Source of the DNA: Pseudoneurospora amorphoporcata
Taxonomy: Eukaryota; Ascomycota; Sordariomycetes; Sordariales; Sordariaceae
DNA length: 64,000 bases
NCBI GenBank assembly: GCA_033297205.1
Contig: MU859172.1
Span: forward strand, 52,268-116,267
Reading direction: 5' to 3'
Shown: positions 48,479 through 58,405 of the stretch, in pieces
How the letters are laid out: each line of letters begins with the position of its first letter
How positions within the stretch are numbered: the first letter of the stretch is position 1
Position numbers and translations under genes: made by a program
Notes under the pieces: model-generated
The model's input: only the letters and a program-made list of their open reading frames with translations
What the model was told of the DNA's origin: nothing
Database searches by the model: none

Positions 48479-50434
48479 TCATTTTCTTGCTTTCGATAAC
48501 TCTCTGAACTCCTGTGAACAATTGTTAGCAACCCACCCTTACACATTGACGAGTGATAAACATACCTTAACCAACCCATCCCACATCGCCCCCACCATTT
48601 TTTTTCCGCCTTCCTTCTCCCTCCTAGCCACCAACTTCCCAACCACATCCACATACTTCCTCACCACTCCCCACTCCATATCCTCATTCGTCATATTCCC
48701 ATTCTCCATCTGCTCAAGCACAACGCTCAACCATCTCTCCACGCCATTCCACCGCAACACATGACCACCCACACTCAAACTATCCTGACTCTTGAGTCGA
48801 AAAACAAAGTGCACCGTCCCGCTAGGAAAGAACACTGTCTGTTTCGGCTTCAGGATCACGAATCTCCATTTTGAACCTTCAGCATATCTATGAGGGTCCG
48901 CTGCCCAGTTCTCCCTTTCCGTCATCCCCTCGCTTTTACTTTCAGTTGAGGGGTTGATAGTGGCGGTGGAAAGCCATCCGAAACCAACCATACCCTCCTG
49001 CACGGTAATCCAGGTGTCGAAACCAAAGGCGTCATAGTGAGGGGGGGTGTGGTGGCCGCCTTGGGAGAGGAGAGACCAAGATTGCACGTTGGTCCATTCG
49101 GTCCAGGAAGATGGGGAGGCGCGGAGGCGTTCGGCTCTCTTTTCTGTAGAGGTCTTTGAAGGGGACGTTTTTGGTTTCTTGGGAGATGGGGATTTGGAGC
49201 TCGGAGGACGGCCACGCTTTTTTGTCGGTGTTGAGTTATGAGTGGTAGATGGATTGGGAGGTGGTGACGGTGTGCGAGTAAGGTCAGGGGTGGACTGGCG
49301 ATTGCCATTGAGGTTAGGAAAGAGGAGGGTTCCTGTATTGGGCTCGGGAGTGGAACTGGGACTTTGATCCCGACTATCCCCAGGCGGCGTCACCAACCCT
49401 GACTCTGATTTAACCACCGTAGGAGACGGCGGAGGCGAAACCACACCCTTAGACCTAGCAGCCATCAACACCTCCGACCGGATATATCTCAACAACTGAC
49501 TCCCCGGCCCCTGCAAGAAAGAAGGGGTGGTAGAAGGTATAGGTGTCGACAAATCCAAGACATTCCAAGGGTCATTCTTGGAGGTATCTTTCTCTCCTTC
49601 ATGAGAATCAGCCTCCGAGGGGTGAAACCGCTCCCGAATTGACCTCAGCGTCCTCAGCTGTCCCGAAGGCTCAGTCACCGGTTGGCTGGGAATCTGAACG
49701 GAGACTTGGCGGTGGAGAGTAGGGAGGAGGTGGTTGAAGAAGAGGGATATGGGTCGGTATTGGGGCCTCTCTACAACCGTATCCATCTTGGACTTCAGCT
49801 CTGGTGAAGCTGGAGGGCTGTTGTATGGAAAGGGGAGGGAAGAGACGGCCGGAGCGGGTTCGAAGTACCGCTTATCTTGAACGATCAAAAGCACATTGGG
49901 ATCGTAGCAGGGAGACTCGATTAGGACTGTGGCTTGGGATTGGTTGAGGTAGAGGGCTTCGATTGGACCGGACTCGGAATAATCCGTGTCCGCGCCGGTG
50001 TCCATGTCGGGTGTAAAATTGGTCTTCGGGTGCGAAGCATTCTGAAGGAGCGAGTGAAGCAAGCGCTGGGTACGTTGACCGTGGGTGGGGATTGAGTAAC
50101 CGCCAACCTCAGTTGCAATGTTGGCATCGGATACCTTGGACAGTTCCTCTTCCAGCTCGGAGAGTGCTAAGCGCCGGTAGACGTCGTCGAGGAGCGGGTC
50201 AGGAATAGGAGCGCCGGTGTTAGGGTCTAGAGGAGGGTACGTTGTGGTCGACACTCCGGGGGACTTGGCCTTCGATGAAGGCCGTTTCGAGCTCGTGCGT
50301 CGGCGCTTGTTGGGTTTGGGAGGGGCGTGGACGTGGACGGTATCATGATCGGAGAGGCAAACGTGGATGGTATCGCCCACTACTTCGTCCTCCCCGTGGT
50401 GGGAGAAGGAGGCTTTTCGGCGGATGGCGACCAT
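48479..50434 (-). CDS. JmjC-domain protein (Fe(II)/2-oxoglutarate type)
   Basis: Exons complement(50434-48566, 48511-48479) with a 54-nt intron encode 633 residues starting MVAIRRKASF; the last exon adds only EFRELSKARK. The N-terminal 430 residues are largely disordered with Pro/Ser-rich and basic segments (KKRGRPPSSKSPSPKKPK). This contains an AT-hook-like RGRP and suggests nuclear location. The C-terminal JmjC fold shows the metal-binding HYD (His about 466, Asp about 468) in PPHYDAFGFDTWITV and the distal His (about 542) in PSGTVHFVFR, plus ILKPKQTVFFP. JmjC enzymes hydroxylate or demethylate proteins or RNA. No PHD, JmjN or Tudor domain is seen, so the substrate cannot be named. It may resemble fungal stand-alone JmjC proteins. 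Confidence 0.82.
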
Positions 50435-51042
50435 CTTGATCTTGACGGCAGGAAGTTTGTCTTTTGCTTCTCTGCTTTCTTGGAGCTCAATCTGTGAGAT
50501 CTTGCTATGCCGATATCTTCTCTGCTACTGCTTGGATTGAGTAACAGAACAGTTGGTGTTGGGTTTTGTTCTCGTGAACAAGGGTGCTGTTCAGGTGGCA
50601 GCAGAATAGAGAAGCAAAGTCGGTCGATACGGCGGCATGGGGATATAAGGCGCGGCTGGTTGGGCATTGCGCCCCATGGCCTATGATTCATTCGGCTTCT
50701 TTGATCAACATCACTCACCCACCCCCAACGAGCCAACGGAACTTTTGTCATCTGGCTGTTTTATTATTAGCTTTAAAGTTGCTTTTGGGCTTGGCTGGGG
50801 TCTCTCTTTGTCCCATTGTTCAACGGCCTTTATCTCCCGACCCCCTGACAGACAAAGATCTTGTCAGCGGAATCTTCCCCGTCCTTGTCAAGCCGGACAA
50901 TAATGAACGAGAAACGCCACTCAGGGGTTGGTTTTCTTTGTTATAGCTTTTGCTGGTTATTCATCCCTTGAGCTGCTTTGCCGCCACAAAGCAAATCGTA
51001 TCGCGGAGTGTCCCGTCCACCCAGCTCCACGTCCAGATTCCC
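50435..51042. other. Intergenic, JmjC promoter side
   Basis: This space holds the 5' region of the JmjC gene and the 3' region of the alpha/beta hydrolase gene, both on the minus strand. No other gene is supported. Confidence 0.5.
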
Positions 51043-51870
51043 TCACGCCAAAAGCTCCTCAATCGCCCTCAACAGGTCCTTCGGCATGCTCAGATACGGA
51101 CAATGGCCAGAATCAATAGAAACTTCCTTCGCATCTGGCCCCAATCTGTCGCGCATTGCCCTTTGATCGGACATGCAAATCGCGTTATCCCTTTCGCAGT
51201 AGATATACGAGCACGGGACCCCATTGCTCCAAGGTTCAAACGTAGAGGGCGTGCTGAACAAGCCAAGCGAGGTATGCGTGATCTGTTGACCCAGGTATTT
51301 CCGCTCCTCCTCGGGCAGATCGTTGAGAAGGATGCCGATAGAAGGTGCTTCGTGGAGGTAGGTGCGGTCCGCCTACATGTAGTTAGAGAAGGTTCGTCAG
51401 TACCTTATTCGTGATTTCAGTATTAGTCTGATTTCATATACCTCATCCCCCACGTAAAACCACTCCGGCTTCTTCTCCCACTTCCCCATAATCTTCAACA
51501 TCGTCTCCCCCTTTTTAACCGCAAACGCCGCCAAAAGCGCCACCTGAATCACACCCCCCTTTTTGCCCTCCTTTTTGCGACTGACGGCATCGAAACCCTC
51601 AGCTGCACAGCTAGCAACTAGACCACCCGACGAGTGGCCGACAAGAATCACTTCTCGCTCTTCCTCGTTGACCAGCTTTTGGAGGTTGTTTTGCACCACG
51701 GCCACGTCGTCTGGTAGAGCGGCGAGGGGAAGTTCGGTTCCGCCCACGGTGGGTAGTTGGTTGAATGTGACGGGGTAGCCTGCTTTTTTGGCGGTTGTGA
51801 CGAAGGTTGCCCAGACGGTGGGGAGCTGCCATGCGCCGGGGACGATGTAGATTACTGGTTTGGCGAACAT
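51043..51870 (-). CDS. Alpha/beta hydrolase
   Basis: Exons complement(51870-51442, 51372-51043) with a 69-nt intron encode 252 residues. The start at MFAKPVIYIVPGAW is preferred because homologs start just before the first beta strand. An upstream in-frame ATG at 51984 would add 38 residues without features. The nucleophile elbow is VGHSSGG (Ser80), the oxyanion region is VPGAWQ, and the catalytic His is in DSGHCPYLSMP (His233). The acid is probably Asp in the YCERDNAI segment. The protein has no signal peptide, so it is probably cytosolic. This small family (AB_hydrolase_6) has many fungal members of unknown substrate; an esterase-like activity is a family-level inference. Confidence 0.88.
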
Positions 51871-52414
51871 GGTTGGTGTAATGGTTGATGAGAAGGTTTT
51901 GGTGGTTCGGTGGAACGGAGTGAGTGGAGGTAGTGTTCGGTCGGGTTCCGAGAGCGACCGTGAGATATATGTACCTATGTTCAAAGCTAGAGAGCGGAGA
52001 GGGTAGTACTGTATGTAGTCCGTTATCTTACCGGATCATCGCCCTTACCTAGCTAGAAATGGTCAAGTGTAAGTCTAGCGAGTGGGTTGTTTGTTGCTTG
52101 CGTGTGTAGTCGTACGTTTTTCGAGTTCAGGGAGGTCTCGATACTACGCCGACGAACCATGCAGACGACCCCTTTTCATGATATCGACGTCACTAGGTAG
52201 GAGATAGAACGTTGAGAGCAATAGCTCGTCGCTTGAAGCTCTTAGGGCTCCACCCAGTTTTCAAAATATTGTATCCCCTCGTTCCCCAAGCGACTTCCAT
52301 CCGCTAGGAAAGGGAACACAAAAAAGAGAGAATACACATGGGTAAAAAGAAGGAGCCGACGCAGGAGTCGGGAAAGGAAAGAAAAAAGGCAAGAGGGAAA
52401 AAAAAAAAAAAAAA
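51871..52414. other. Intergenic between alpha/beta hydrolase and 5S rRNA gene
   Basis: This includes the hydrolase promoter and, at 52399-52414, a run of A on the plus strand that is the T-run terminator of the minus-strand 5S rRNA gene. Confidence 0.5.
52399..52414 (-). terminator. RNA polymerase III terminator of the 5S gene
   Basis: At least sixteen T on the minus strand follow directly after the 3' end of the 5S RNA, which is much longer than the minimum Pol III signal. Confidence 0.85.
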
Positions 52415-52533
52415 ACATACAACACCTGGGATTCGCTGGTCGTCACCGACCCAACTACTAGTCAGGCGATTGGTAGCTTATCTATGGGAGAGCGGACGGG
52501 ATCCCGAGTTTTCTACCATCTATGGTCGTATGT
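52415..52533 (-). rRNA. 5S ribosomal RNA
   Basis: On the minus strand the 119-nt segment begins ACATACGACCATAGATGG and ends GTGTTGTATGT. These ends pair to form helix I. Conserved internal promoter and loop sequences are present: AAAACTCGGGATCCCGTCCG, CTCTCCCATAGATAAG and TAGTAGTTGGGTCGGTGACG. It closely resembles the Neurospora 5S RNA as I remember it, including the dispersed single-copy arrangement. A TATATAA box at 52564-52558 lies about 25-31 bases upstream, as is known for Neurospora 5S genes. A T run follows the 3' end. Confidence 0.95.
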
Positions 52534-52557
52534 GCTATTTCTTTTCAGGATCTTTCC

Positions 52558-52564
52558 TTATATA
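52558..52564 (-). promoter_or_regulatory. Upstream TATA box of the 5S rRNA gene
   Basis: TATATAA on the minus strand ends 25 bases before the first base of the 5S RNA. Neurospora 5S genes are known to need an upstream TATA element besides internal sequences, so a promoter role is likely. Confidence 0.65.
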
Positions 52565-53033
52565 GGTAGTGAACGCTTTTTGAAGTAATTTTGCCTAGTG
52601 TAATGGGTCGCATGCAGCACAATCCCATCCCCTTCACTCCTCTCCCACGAAGCCTCGCAGGCAGCGATCTCTCATGGACTTGGTGAAATTGACTGCTGCA
52701 GCATTAGGTATTACTATTAACGAGTTCCTATGTGTATTTGCTTCTACCCCAACTCAGCAGGCCTCCTCCACCTCGTTCCCTTCGCCGGAACCGCCTCCGC
52801 CTCCTACACATGTATCGAATTCCGCGACCAGAGGCTCTTTCTCCATTGCTCCAAGGGGCAGAGTGGCTTGTTTTGCTGAGGATCTGGATCCGTGGGAACT
52901 TCGGTTGATGGTCCAGTTGAGGGCTCTGCTGTGGGTTCCGTTGAGGTTTGCGTTGGTTCAGTTGGTGGTTCCGTTGAAGATTCCGTCGGATCGACGGATT
53001 GCTGTTGTCGTTGTTGCAAGTGTGGCTGACATC

Positions 53034-53288
53034 AGGGCTCAGACGCAAGCTCCAGACTTTTGCCCTCGCCGGATTTCGTTGTCTTCGCGGCTTCTTCATC
53101 CTTCTTCGCAACCTCTCCGGCTGTCTTCGGAACTTCCTCATCGCTCTTTCTGTCCATTTTTTTTTTTTTTTTTTTTCTCTTTTTTGTTTTCGCCGACGCC
53201 ACCAAAACAGGGCGAACAGCGCCAAGAAGGCCACGTAACCGGCTGTGAGGATCCACGCGTGAGATGGCGGGACCCGTCGTGGCTTCAT
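53034..53288 (-). pseudogene. Possible small single-pass membrane protein broken at a homopolymer
   Basis: From the ATG at 53288 the frame reads MKPRRVPPSHAW then a membrane segment (ILTAGYVAFLALFALFWW) and a basic stop-transfer stretch (RRRKQKRE). It then enters a run of 20 A (53157-53176 as T on the plus strand). Beyond the run, this frame becomes Arg-rich and implausible, while the neighbouring frame continues with an acidic/Lys-rich helix (KSDEEVPKTAGEVAKKDEEA) to a TGA at 53032-53034. After that stop the same second frame stays open with Ser/Thr/Glu/Pro repeats to 52804. A single shift within the run would give a coherent protein of about 85 residues. This may be a real mutation, a sequencing error at the homopolymer, or polymerase slippage. 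I do not recognise the family. Confidence 0.35.
53157..53176. repeat. 20-nt T homopolymer (A on the minus strand)
   Basis: Uninterrupted run inside the possible small membrane gene; a second, shorter T run follows at 53181-53185. Runs of this length are error-prone in both replication and sequencing. Confidence 0.9.
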
Positions 53289-54466
53289 GATTGTTTGTGG
53301 TATCTGATTCTGAGGAGGGGGATAAGATCACTTTAGTTGTTGGAGGTGCTGTGGTTCGGTCGGGAGGCTGGCTGTCTCCTGTCAAAGCTATGTATGTTAT
53401 GGAAGCTTTTGGAGCTATGGATGCTGTCGGAGATTTGGCTTTGAAGAAGTCGAACTGGCCATCGCGGTTATGATTTGACGCACTTCACGATAAAGTGAGT
53501 ACTGCCTGAAGGTTTCACTGACATACGTCCAATAATACTAGCTAGTGGATGGGAAGGGATAGTGGTCGAAGATGGTTTGCGTAACGCAATTCACTGCCGG
53601 CCCCTGGCGACCTGAGTGACTGCAAGTTAAGAATTTTGGTTAGATCTGCCATTTACCATAGGCGTTGATCGTCTTGGTAGGGTAGGCAGTCGAGGATATT
53701 GAACGATACGCCAGGTAGGTAGGCAAGGTGCCCGAGTAGGTTTCAAGCAAATAGGCTTATCAGAGAGAAGAAGAGGAAGTAAGTCAGAATAAAGCCACGT
53801 ACACAGGAGGATTAATGAGTTTGTTGACTTACTATCTCCATCGGGAGCGACCCATATCCCCCAGTCGGCAGCCGTGCCTGGGCTCGTAGTGAGTGGCGGT
53901 GGAAGGTCGGGAAGAGCTGTAAAAAACTTCATATTGCCTACATGATGATGTGAGAGAGAGAGAGTGTGTGGATGGCGAGGCAAATAGGAATCGGAAAGTC
54001 CCAAGACAAAACATGGAGCGGAACGGGAACACACCTTCGTTGAATCCAACAAGGAGTACAAAAACCACCTACCTATCGAAAAAGCCGCAGCAGTCTTGGG
54101 ACAAGGCAAAGGTCATCAAAGATGAAGCCGTCAATGGATCTGTGATAGATAGCGTTAGTGAAAGCGGAAAACCCAGTGAAGACATCAGCGTACAGGTCTC
54201 CCCAACACAATCACAATCCGAAGAAAACACCACCTATATTTGCAGAAATGTCGTTGAACATCAATATCTAGCCACGATACTGGCCCGCAGCAAATGCCAT
54301 CGGATTATACGGTACAGGAGCAGCGTGACTACCTGTTTGACATTTATAGCCCATTCGGATATCTGATTCGGCTGCCCCCCTGCCTGCCATAGTCGTACAA
54401 GCTTGTTATTTGCGAAGTTCTCCCTGTTCTTTAAAGGTGTAAAAAGAGCGTCACATCCTCTAACAC
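53289..54466. other. Intergenic, weak coding hints only
   Basis: On the plus strand a 118-codon ORF from the ATG at 54013 to 54366 begins MERNGNTPSL and is hydrophilic and protein-like, but it has no domain, and minus-strand ORFs overlap it. On the minus strand an open frame (DGQFDFFKAKSP...) precedes the possible small membrane protein without its own ATG. Neither is strong enough to call as a gene. Confidence 0.4.
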
Positions 54467-55630
54467 TTACAATCTCATCGCTCCACCTGTTCCCTGAAAA
54501 CGTCCCTGATGCACCTCCGTTGCATCTAGCTCGCACATAGCAGGAGGGTCAGATGTCCTCCCTGGCAGTTCTGCTGACTGTCCAAAATCTTGAATACACG
54601 GAGGATCATGAGCGTTAACGTCAGGTCTCGCGCCTCCGCTCTCTGCCAACGTCTTCCTTTGCCTGCGCCGTTTCAACCAATATATGAGGCAGCCGCCGGC
54701 TACCAAGGCAAGGAGTGGTCCGGCCACGACCCCGGCTATCCACGCTCTTGATGCCCCTGAAGCAGGCCTTGGATGTGTCTCTGGGACGGGATTTTCGTAA
54801 TATATGCCGCTTGATGTGGGCGCTGGATCCCCGGTAGTGGTAGATGTATTATTTTCTGAGCCATTTGATGAATTCAGTGTCGTTGTGATTGATTCATCGG
54901 CCGCCGGAATGTCTGACGAACTCATTGTTGTAGTTTCGGTGACAACTAAGGTGCCCGGAGTTGTAAGTGTTATGATGCCCGATGATATTGTCACTGTGAC
55001 AACTTGTGTTATCTCCACGGTTGTGGGGTCCTGGATAACACTCTCTAAAAATTCCGAGGAGATAGGGGTGGGTATCGCCGTGTCTAGAGATATTGTATAG
55101 TAGATTCTGGTCATCGGGGATGCTGTTGTGGGACATCCATAATCAACCCAGCCATTGATTGCATTGAAATTGTACAGAATAGTCGAGCCAAAGCAGGTTG
55201 GGTAAGGGCTTCCACTGTAAGGGCAATGGTTAGGGCACGAGGTCATCACATAGAAGCAAGTACGCGAAGGTAAACATACCAAGTTATCCTGTTACCCCCT
55301 GCCATTACTACAACCGAACCATCGCATCCTATTCCAATACCACATGTAAGTCCATACCCACAGCAAGCCGCATAGCTGTTCGAGGTAGTGAAAGTTTGGC
55401 CCGATGCGCAAGACACGGTAGACACTGAACGCGCGCAAGTTAGTACAAAGCGGATAGAAGAAGATATGAACATTTGACATACTGGATCCATTCGGATCAA
55501 CGTACGTGCCCCGTATGGCATCTGATGAGACTGTGCTTTGAGCCTCTGTCGTGCTGATGATCCCAAGGAAGCACACCAAGACATGTCCTATGCCCAGCGG
55601 AAGGCGAGAACCTATGGCTCGGGAGGCCAT
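54467..55630 (-). CDS. Cys-rich single-pass cell-surface protein
   Basis: Exons complement(55630-55483, 55424-55280, 55214-54467) encode 346 residues. A signal peptide (PLGIGHVLVCFLGIISTTEA) is followed by a Cys-rich domain: CASGQTFTTSNSYAACCGYG, LTCGIGIGCDG and SPYPTCFGS. A long Ser/Thr-rich stalk (TVEITQVVTVTISSG, STTTGDPAPTSSG) leads to one membrane helix (WIAGVVAGPLLALVAGGCLIYW), a basic stop (LKRRRQRK) and a short acidic tail with CELDATEVHQG. This resembles fungal stalked plasma-membrane sensors of the Mid2/WSC type in layout, although the Cys pattern is not WSC. A sensing role in the cell wall is only an inference. The stop at 54467-54469 overlaps a good donor-like GTAAGTG, so a further exon replacing the last residues is possible. 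Confidence 0.75.
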
Positions 55631-56720
55631 GGTATTGCGAAACTGATAGGAGAGTGCTAAGAGAACGTGCTGAGGAGAGGACTCGGAAAACTTGAAGTGT
55701 GCGAGAAATGTATTTCGAGGCTGGAAGATCTAGGATCAATCGAGACATGGACGCGCCGAAAAGACGGGTTGTTTACTTTGGAGCAAGCAGCCAGTGCATG
55801 GTCCGGTTGTTCGAATAGGGAACTGTTGGAGAAACATGTTGGGCGCAAATGTGGCAATACAGCGTGCTTGACCTCGTGACTGAAATATGACCGTTCATGA
55901 TTAGACATATTTGTCGGGAACCTGAAGAGAATTTGGCGACCCGTCGGAAGAGCGCATCTCGAAGGATTCGTCTGTGGATCTGTGTCGGGTATTTGAACCA
56001 CTTGTTAGCGGCCCAGAAATTCGAGAACGGGAAGCCGCAGACTTGTCGATGTGATGAATGACTTCCGCAGACCAGGTCTGAGGCTCAGGCAGTGATGAGG
56101 CGCCCCCTAATTTGTTGGGTGCCTTGATTCCCTTGCTCTCAGAACCTGTCGTGAAGATACCGATGCAGCGGATGAGGTTAGAAGAAGGAAAAGTGCACCA
56201 AACGCTCCAAGTCCGCAATACAGGCTGACATCGTGGTTGGAGCCAATTGGGGAAATTGACAGTTTGAATGGGTCTGGTGGAGAATTGAAGAGGAAAATCC
56301 CAAGGACTGCGAGATCCTCGAGACAAATACCCAAATGTCGGTACTTAGACAAAAGAAGGTGGGGGACGAAAACAGCGAGGAGACACTGGAAGGCGCTTGA
56401 ATCTTCGCATCGGGCCCGAACCGCCTGCATTCGCACTTGCTCCTTCCTCTGTGATCACTCGGCTACGGTGGCCCTCGACAAGTACGACGGCAAGACGAGG
56501 CGTTCTTGCCAGTGACTTGTGCCTTTGCCGGCCCTTGTGCCTGCTCATTTTCCACTCAGGACCTTACCGAGTCTGTAGGTATCCAAGAGATGATCAGAGA
56601 TTGTGTTGAGATCTTAGGCTGAATCAAGTTGATGATAAATTGAAGATGATGGAAATAGAAAACAAAGACAAAAGAAACAAATGATTGACCACACCGACCA
56701 CTCCCGTACCACACCAGGAA
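55631..56720. other. Intergenic, two overlapping minus-strand ORFs of doubtful status
   Basis: Minus-strand ORFs at 55901-56326 and 56107-56436 overlap; the second has hydrophobic patches (GLGAFGALFLLLTSSAAS) and the first ends in a Ser/Arg-rich tail. I could not join them with convincing splice sites or place them in a family. Confidence 0.4.
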
Positions 56721-58405
56721 CTACCTCATCCATGCATCCAAGTTTGAGCCCATAACCCCCGTCATCCCCGCCATCCCAGCCATACCCATACCCACTCCCA
56801 TCCCTAGTCCAATTCCATAAGAACCGTCTTGTCCCTCCGACGTCGGCAAAGTACCATACGCGGAATCCGAAACCTCGTCACCACCGTGGTTCATCACCCC
56901 CTCAAAGCAAGCCTCGAGATCGACTTCGCCGTTCTTGAAGAAGGGAAGGTCGACACTGTTGGGGTCGAAGGTTTCGACCAGGGAGTCAAGCCAGCTTTGG
57001 CCTCCCGGAAAAGTGACTTCCTCCGCTCCGGCTGGAGCCTCTCCTTCCCCGTCTCTGTGATGGTCGTCCACACCAGCACCGGTGTCCTCGGGAGTGTTAT
57101 CGTATCGGTCCGAGCTTGGACTGGGTGGGCTACTAAGTGGCGTGATTACTGCCGCAGTGTTGTCGGTAGTGCCAGCACCAGCCGCGCTAGTAGTAGCGGG
57201 CCAAACATAAGTTCGACTGAATTTGAACACCACGTCCTTGAACAGCTGATCGGCCTTTTGGTTCATTTGCGTCTGTACCGACGTCATCATCTTGTCGAGC
57301 TCCTGGCGGAAGATGGGCTCGACGTAGCGGGGGAGCTCGCGGCGGAGGAGGTCTTTGAAGGAGGAGATGTCGAAGTTAGAGGCCGTTGGTGCTGTCGGGG
57401 CCTTGTTCTTCGGAGAAGGGTTCGTCGTGTTGGAGTGGTTGAATGGAGATGATGAAGGACCGGAGGTGTCGTAATCTGTGTGGACAACATTGTTAGTACC
57501 AGATGAAGGAAGGCAGGAGGTATGAGAGGGAGAAAGAGAGAGCAGACGAAAATTGGAGAAAAGAGAAAGGAAAAGGAGGACATACAAGGAGAAGGAATTT
57601 TTGATCCCGCCGGCCCCGGAAAGATGATGCGGTACATATCATCCCATTTGTCTTCTTCCGACAACCCGGCCTTGGCTCTGGCATGGAGCTTCTTGTCTTG
57701 TTCGTCGGTGATCACTTCGGGCACATTGTCCTTCCTGAGTCGACAGGGAATTTCTGCCCTTTGATGGCTCTTGAGGTCGTCATCCGTCTTGAATTGCTCG
57801 TAGCATCGGGGGCAGGTGTTCTTGAGGGAGTGTCGGCGGTAGATGTGTTCTCTGTATGTTGGGTTTGGGTGTTAGTGTGCTTGCTGTCTGAAATCGGAGA
57901 CTTGAGAAACAAGAACGTACTTGACCCGATGAACACTGTCCCATCCCGGCCCACAGCATGTCTTCACTGTTCTGTACTTGACCGGATTATGTTGGCAAAA
58001 CGGACAAGCGAACTTGCGGCCTTCTCCTCCGGGTGCTTCAGGGCCATGGTGCTTCGCCCGCTTGGTGGTCGCCTTCTTGACCTCCCTCGTCACAGGGTGG
58101 TGATGTTCATGTTGTTCATGTTGATCCTTAGACTCGTCCTCAGTGGCAGGGTGGTCCTGGTCATGGTAGAAACAATCGCTTTCAACGGCCCGTCGGGACC
58201 GCTTCTTGGAGGGCTGATCAGGGATTTGTTCAAGCCATTTCTCAAGATTGGCCTCGAACCTCGCCATAGATAGCTGGAGGATCAACTTCTTTCGTTGGCT
58301 CAGGAGACTGCTAGCGGTTGGGGTCGTTGTCGTCGTTGTCGAGTTGTTGGCTGGAGTGTTGCCTAACTTGGAAATACACACGTCCTCCATCAAGGGCCGG
58401 AACAA
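56721..58405 (-). CDS. C2H2-type zinc-finger protein, putative regulator
   Basis: Exons complement(58405-57921, 57851-57586, 57475-56721) encode 501 residues starting MFRPLMEDVCIS; introns are 69 and 110 nt. After an N-terminal helical part (ARFEANLEKWLEQIP) and a basic, His-rich linker, the finger block reads KFACPFCQHNP, then TVKTCCGPGWDSVHRVKEHI, YRRHSLKNTCPRCYEQF and DLKSHQRAEIPCR. The first finger is unusual because a long loop separates its Cys pair from its His pair, and a splice site lies between them. The second resembles C2H2 with a final Cys. This block is typical of a large fungal family with unknown targets. The C-terminal half is Ser/Pro/Thr-rich with a helical segment (FKDLLRRELPRYVEPIFRQE) and ends with Met/Gly repeats. 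DNA binding is inferred. Confidence 0.82.

Noticed and set aside
54013..54366. Plus-strand ORF starting MERNGNTPSL
   Set aside because: Hydrophilic and plausible, but short, without homolog memory or domain, and overlapped by equally long minus-strand ORFs.
55901..56436. Two overlapping minus-strand ORFs with hydrophobic patches and a Ser/Arg-rich end
   Set aside because: No intron joins them with consistent phase, and neither shows a domain or signal peptide. Left as doubtful.
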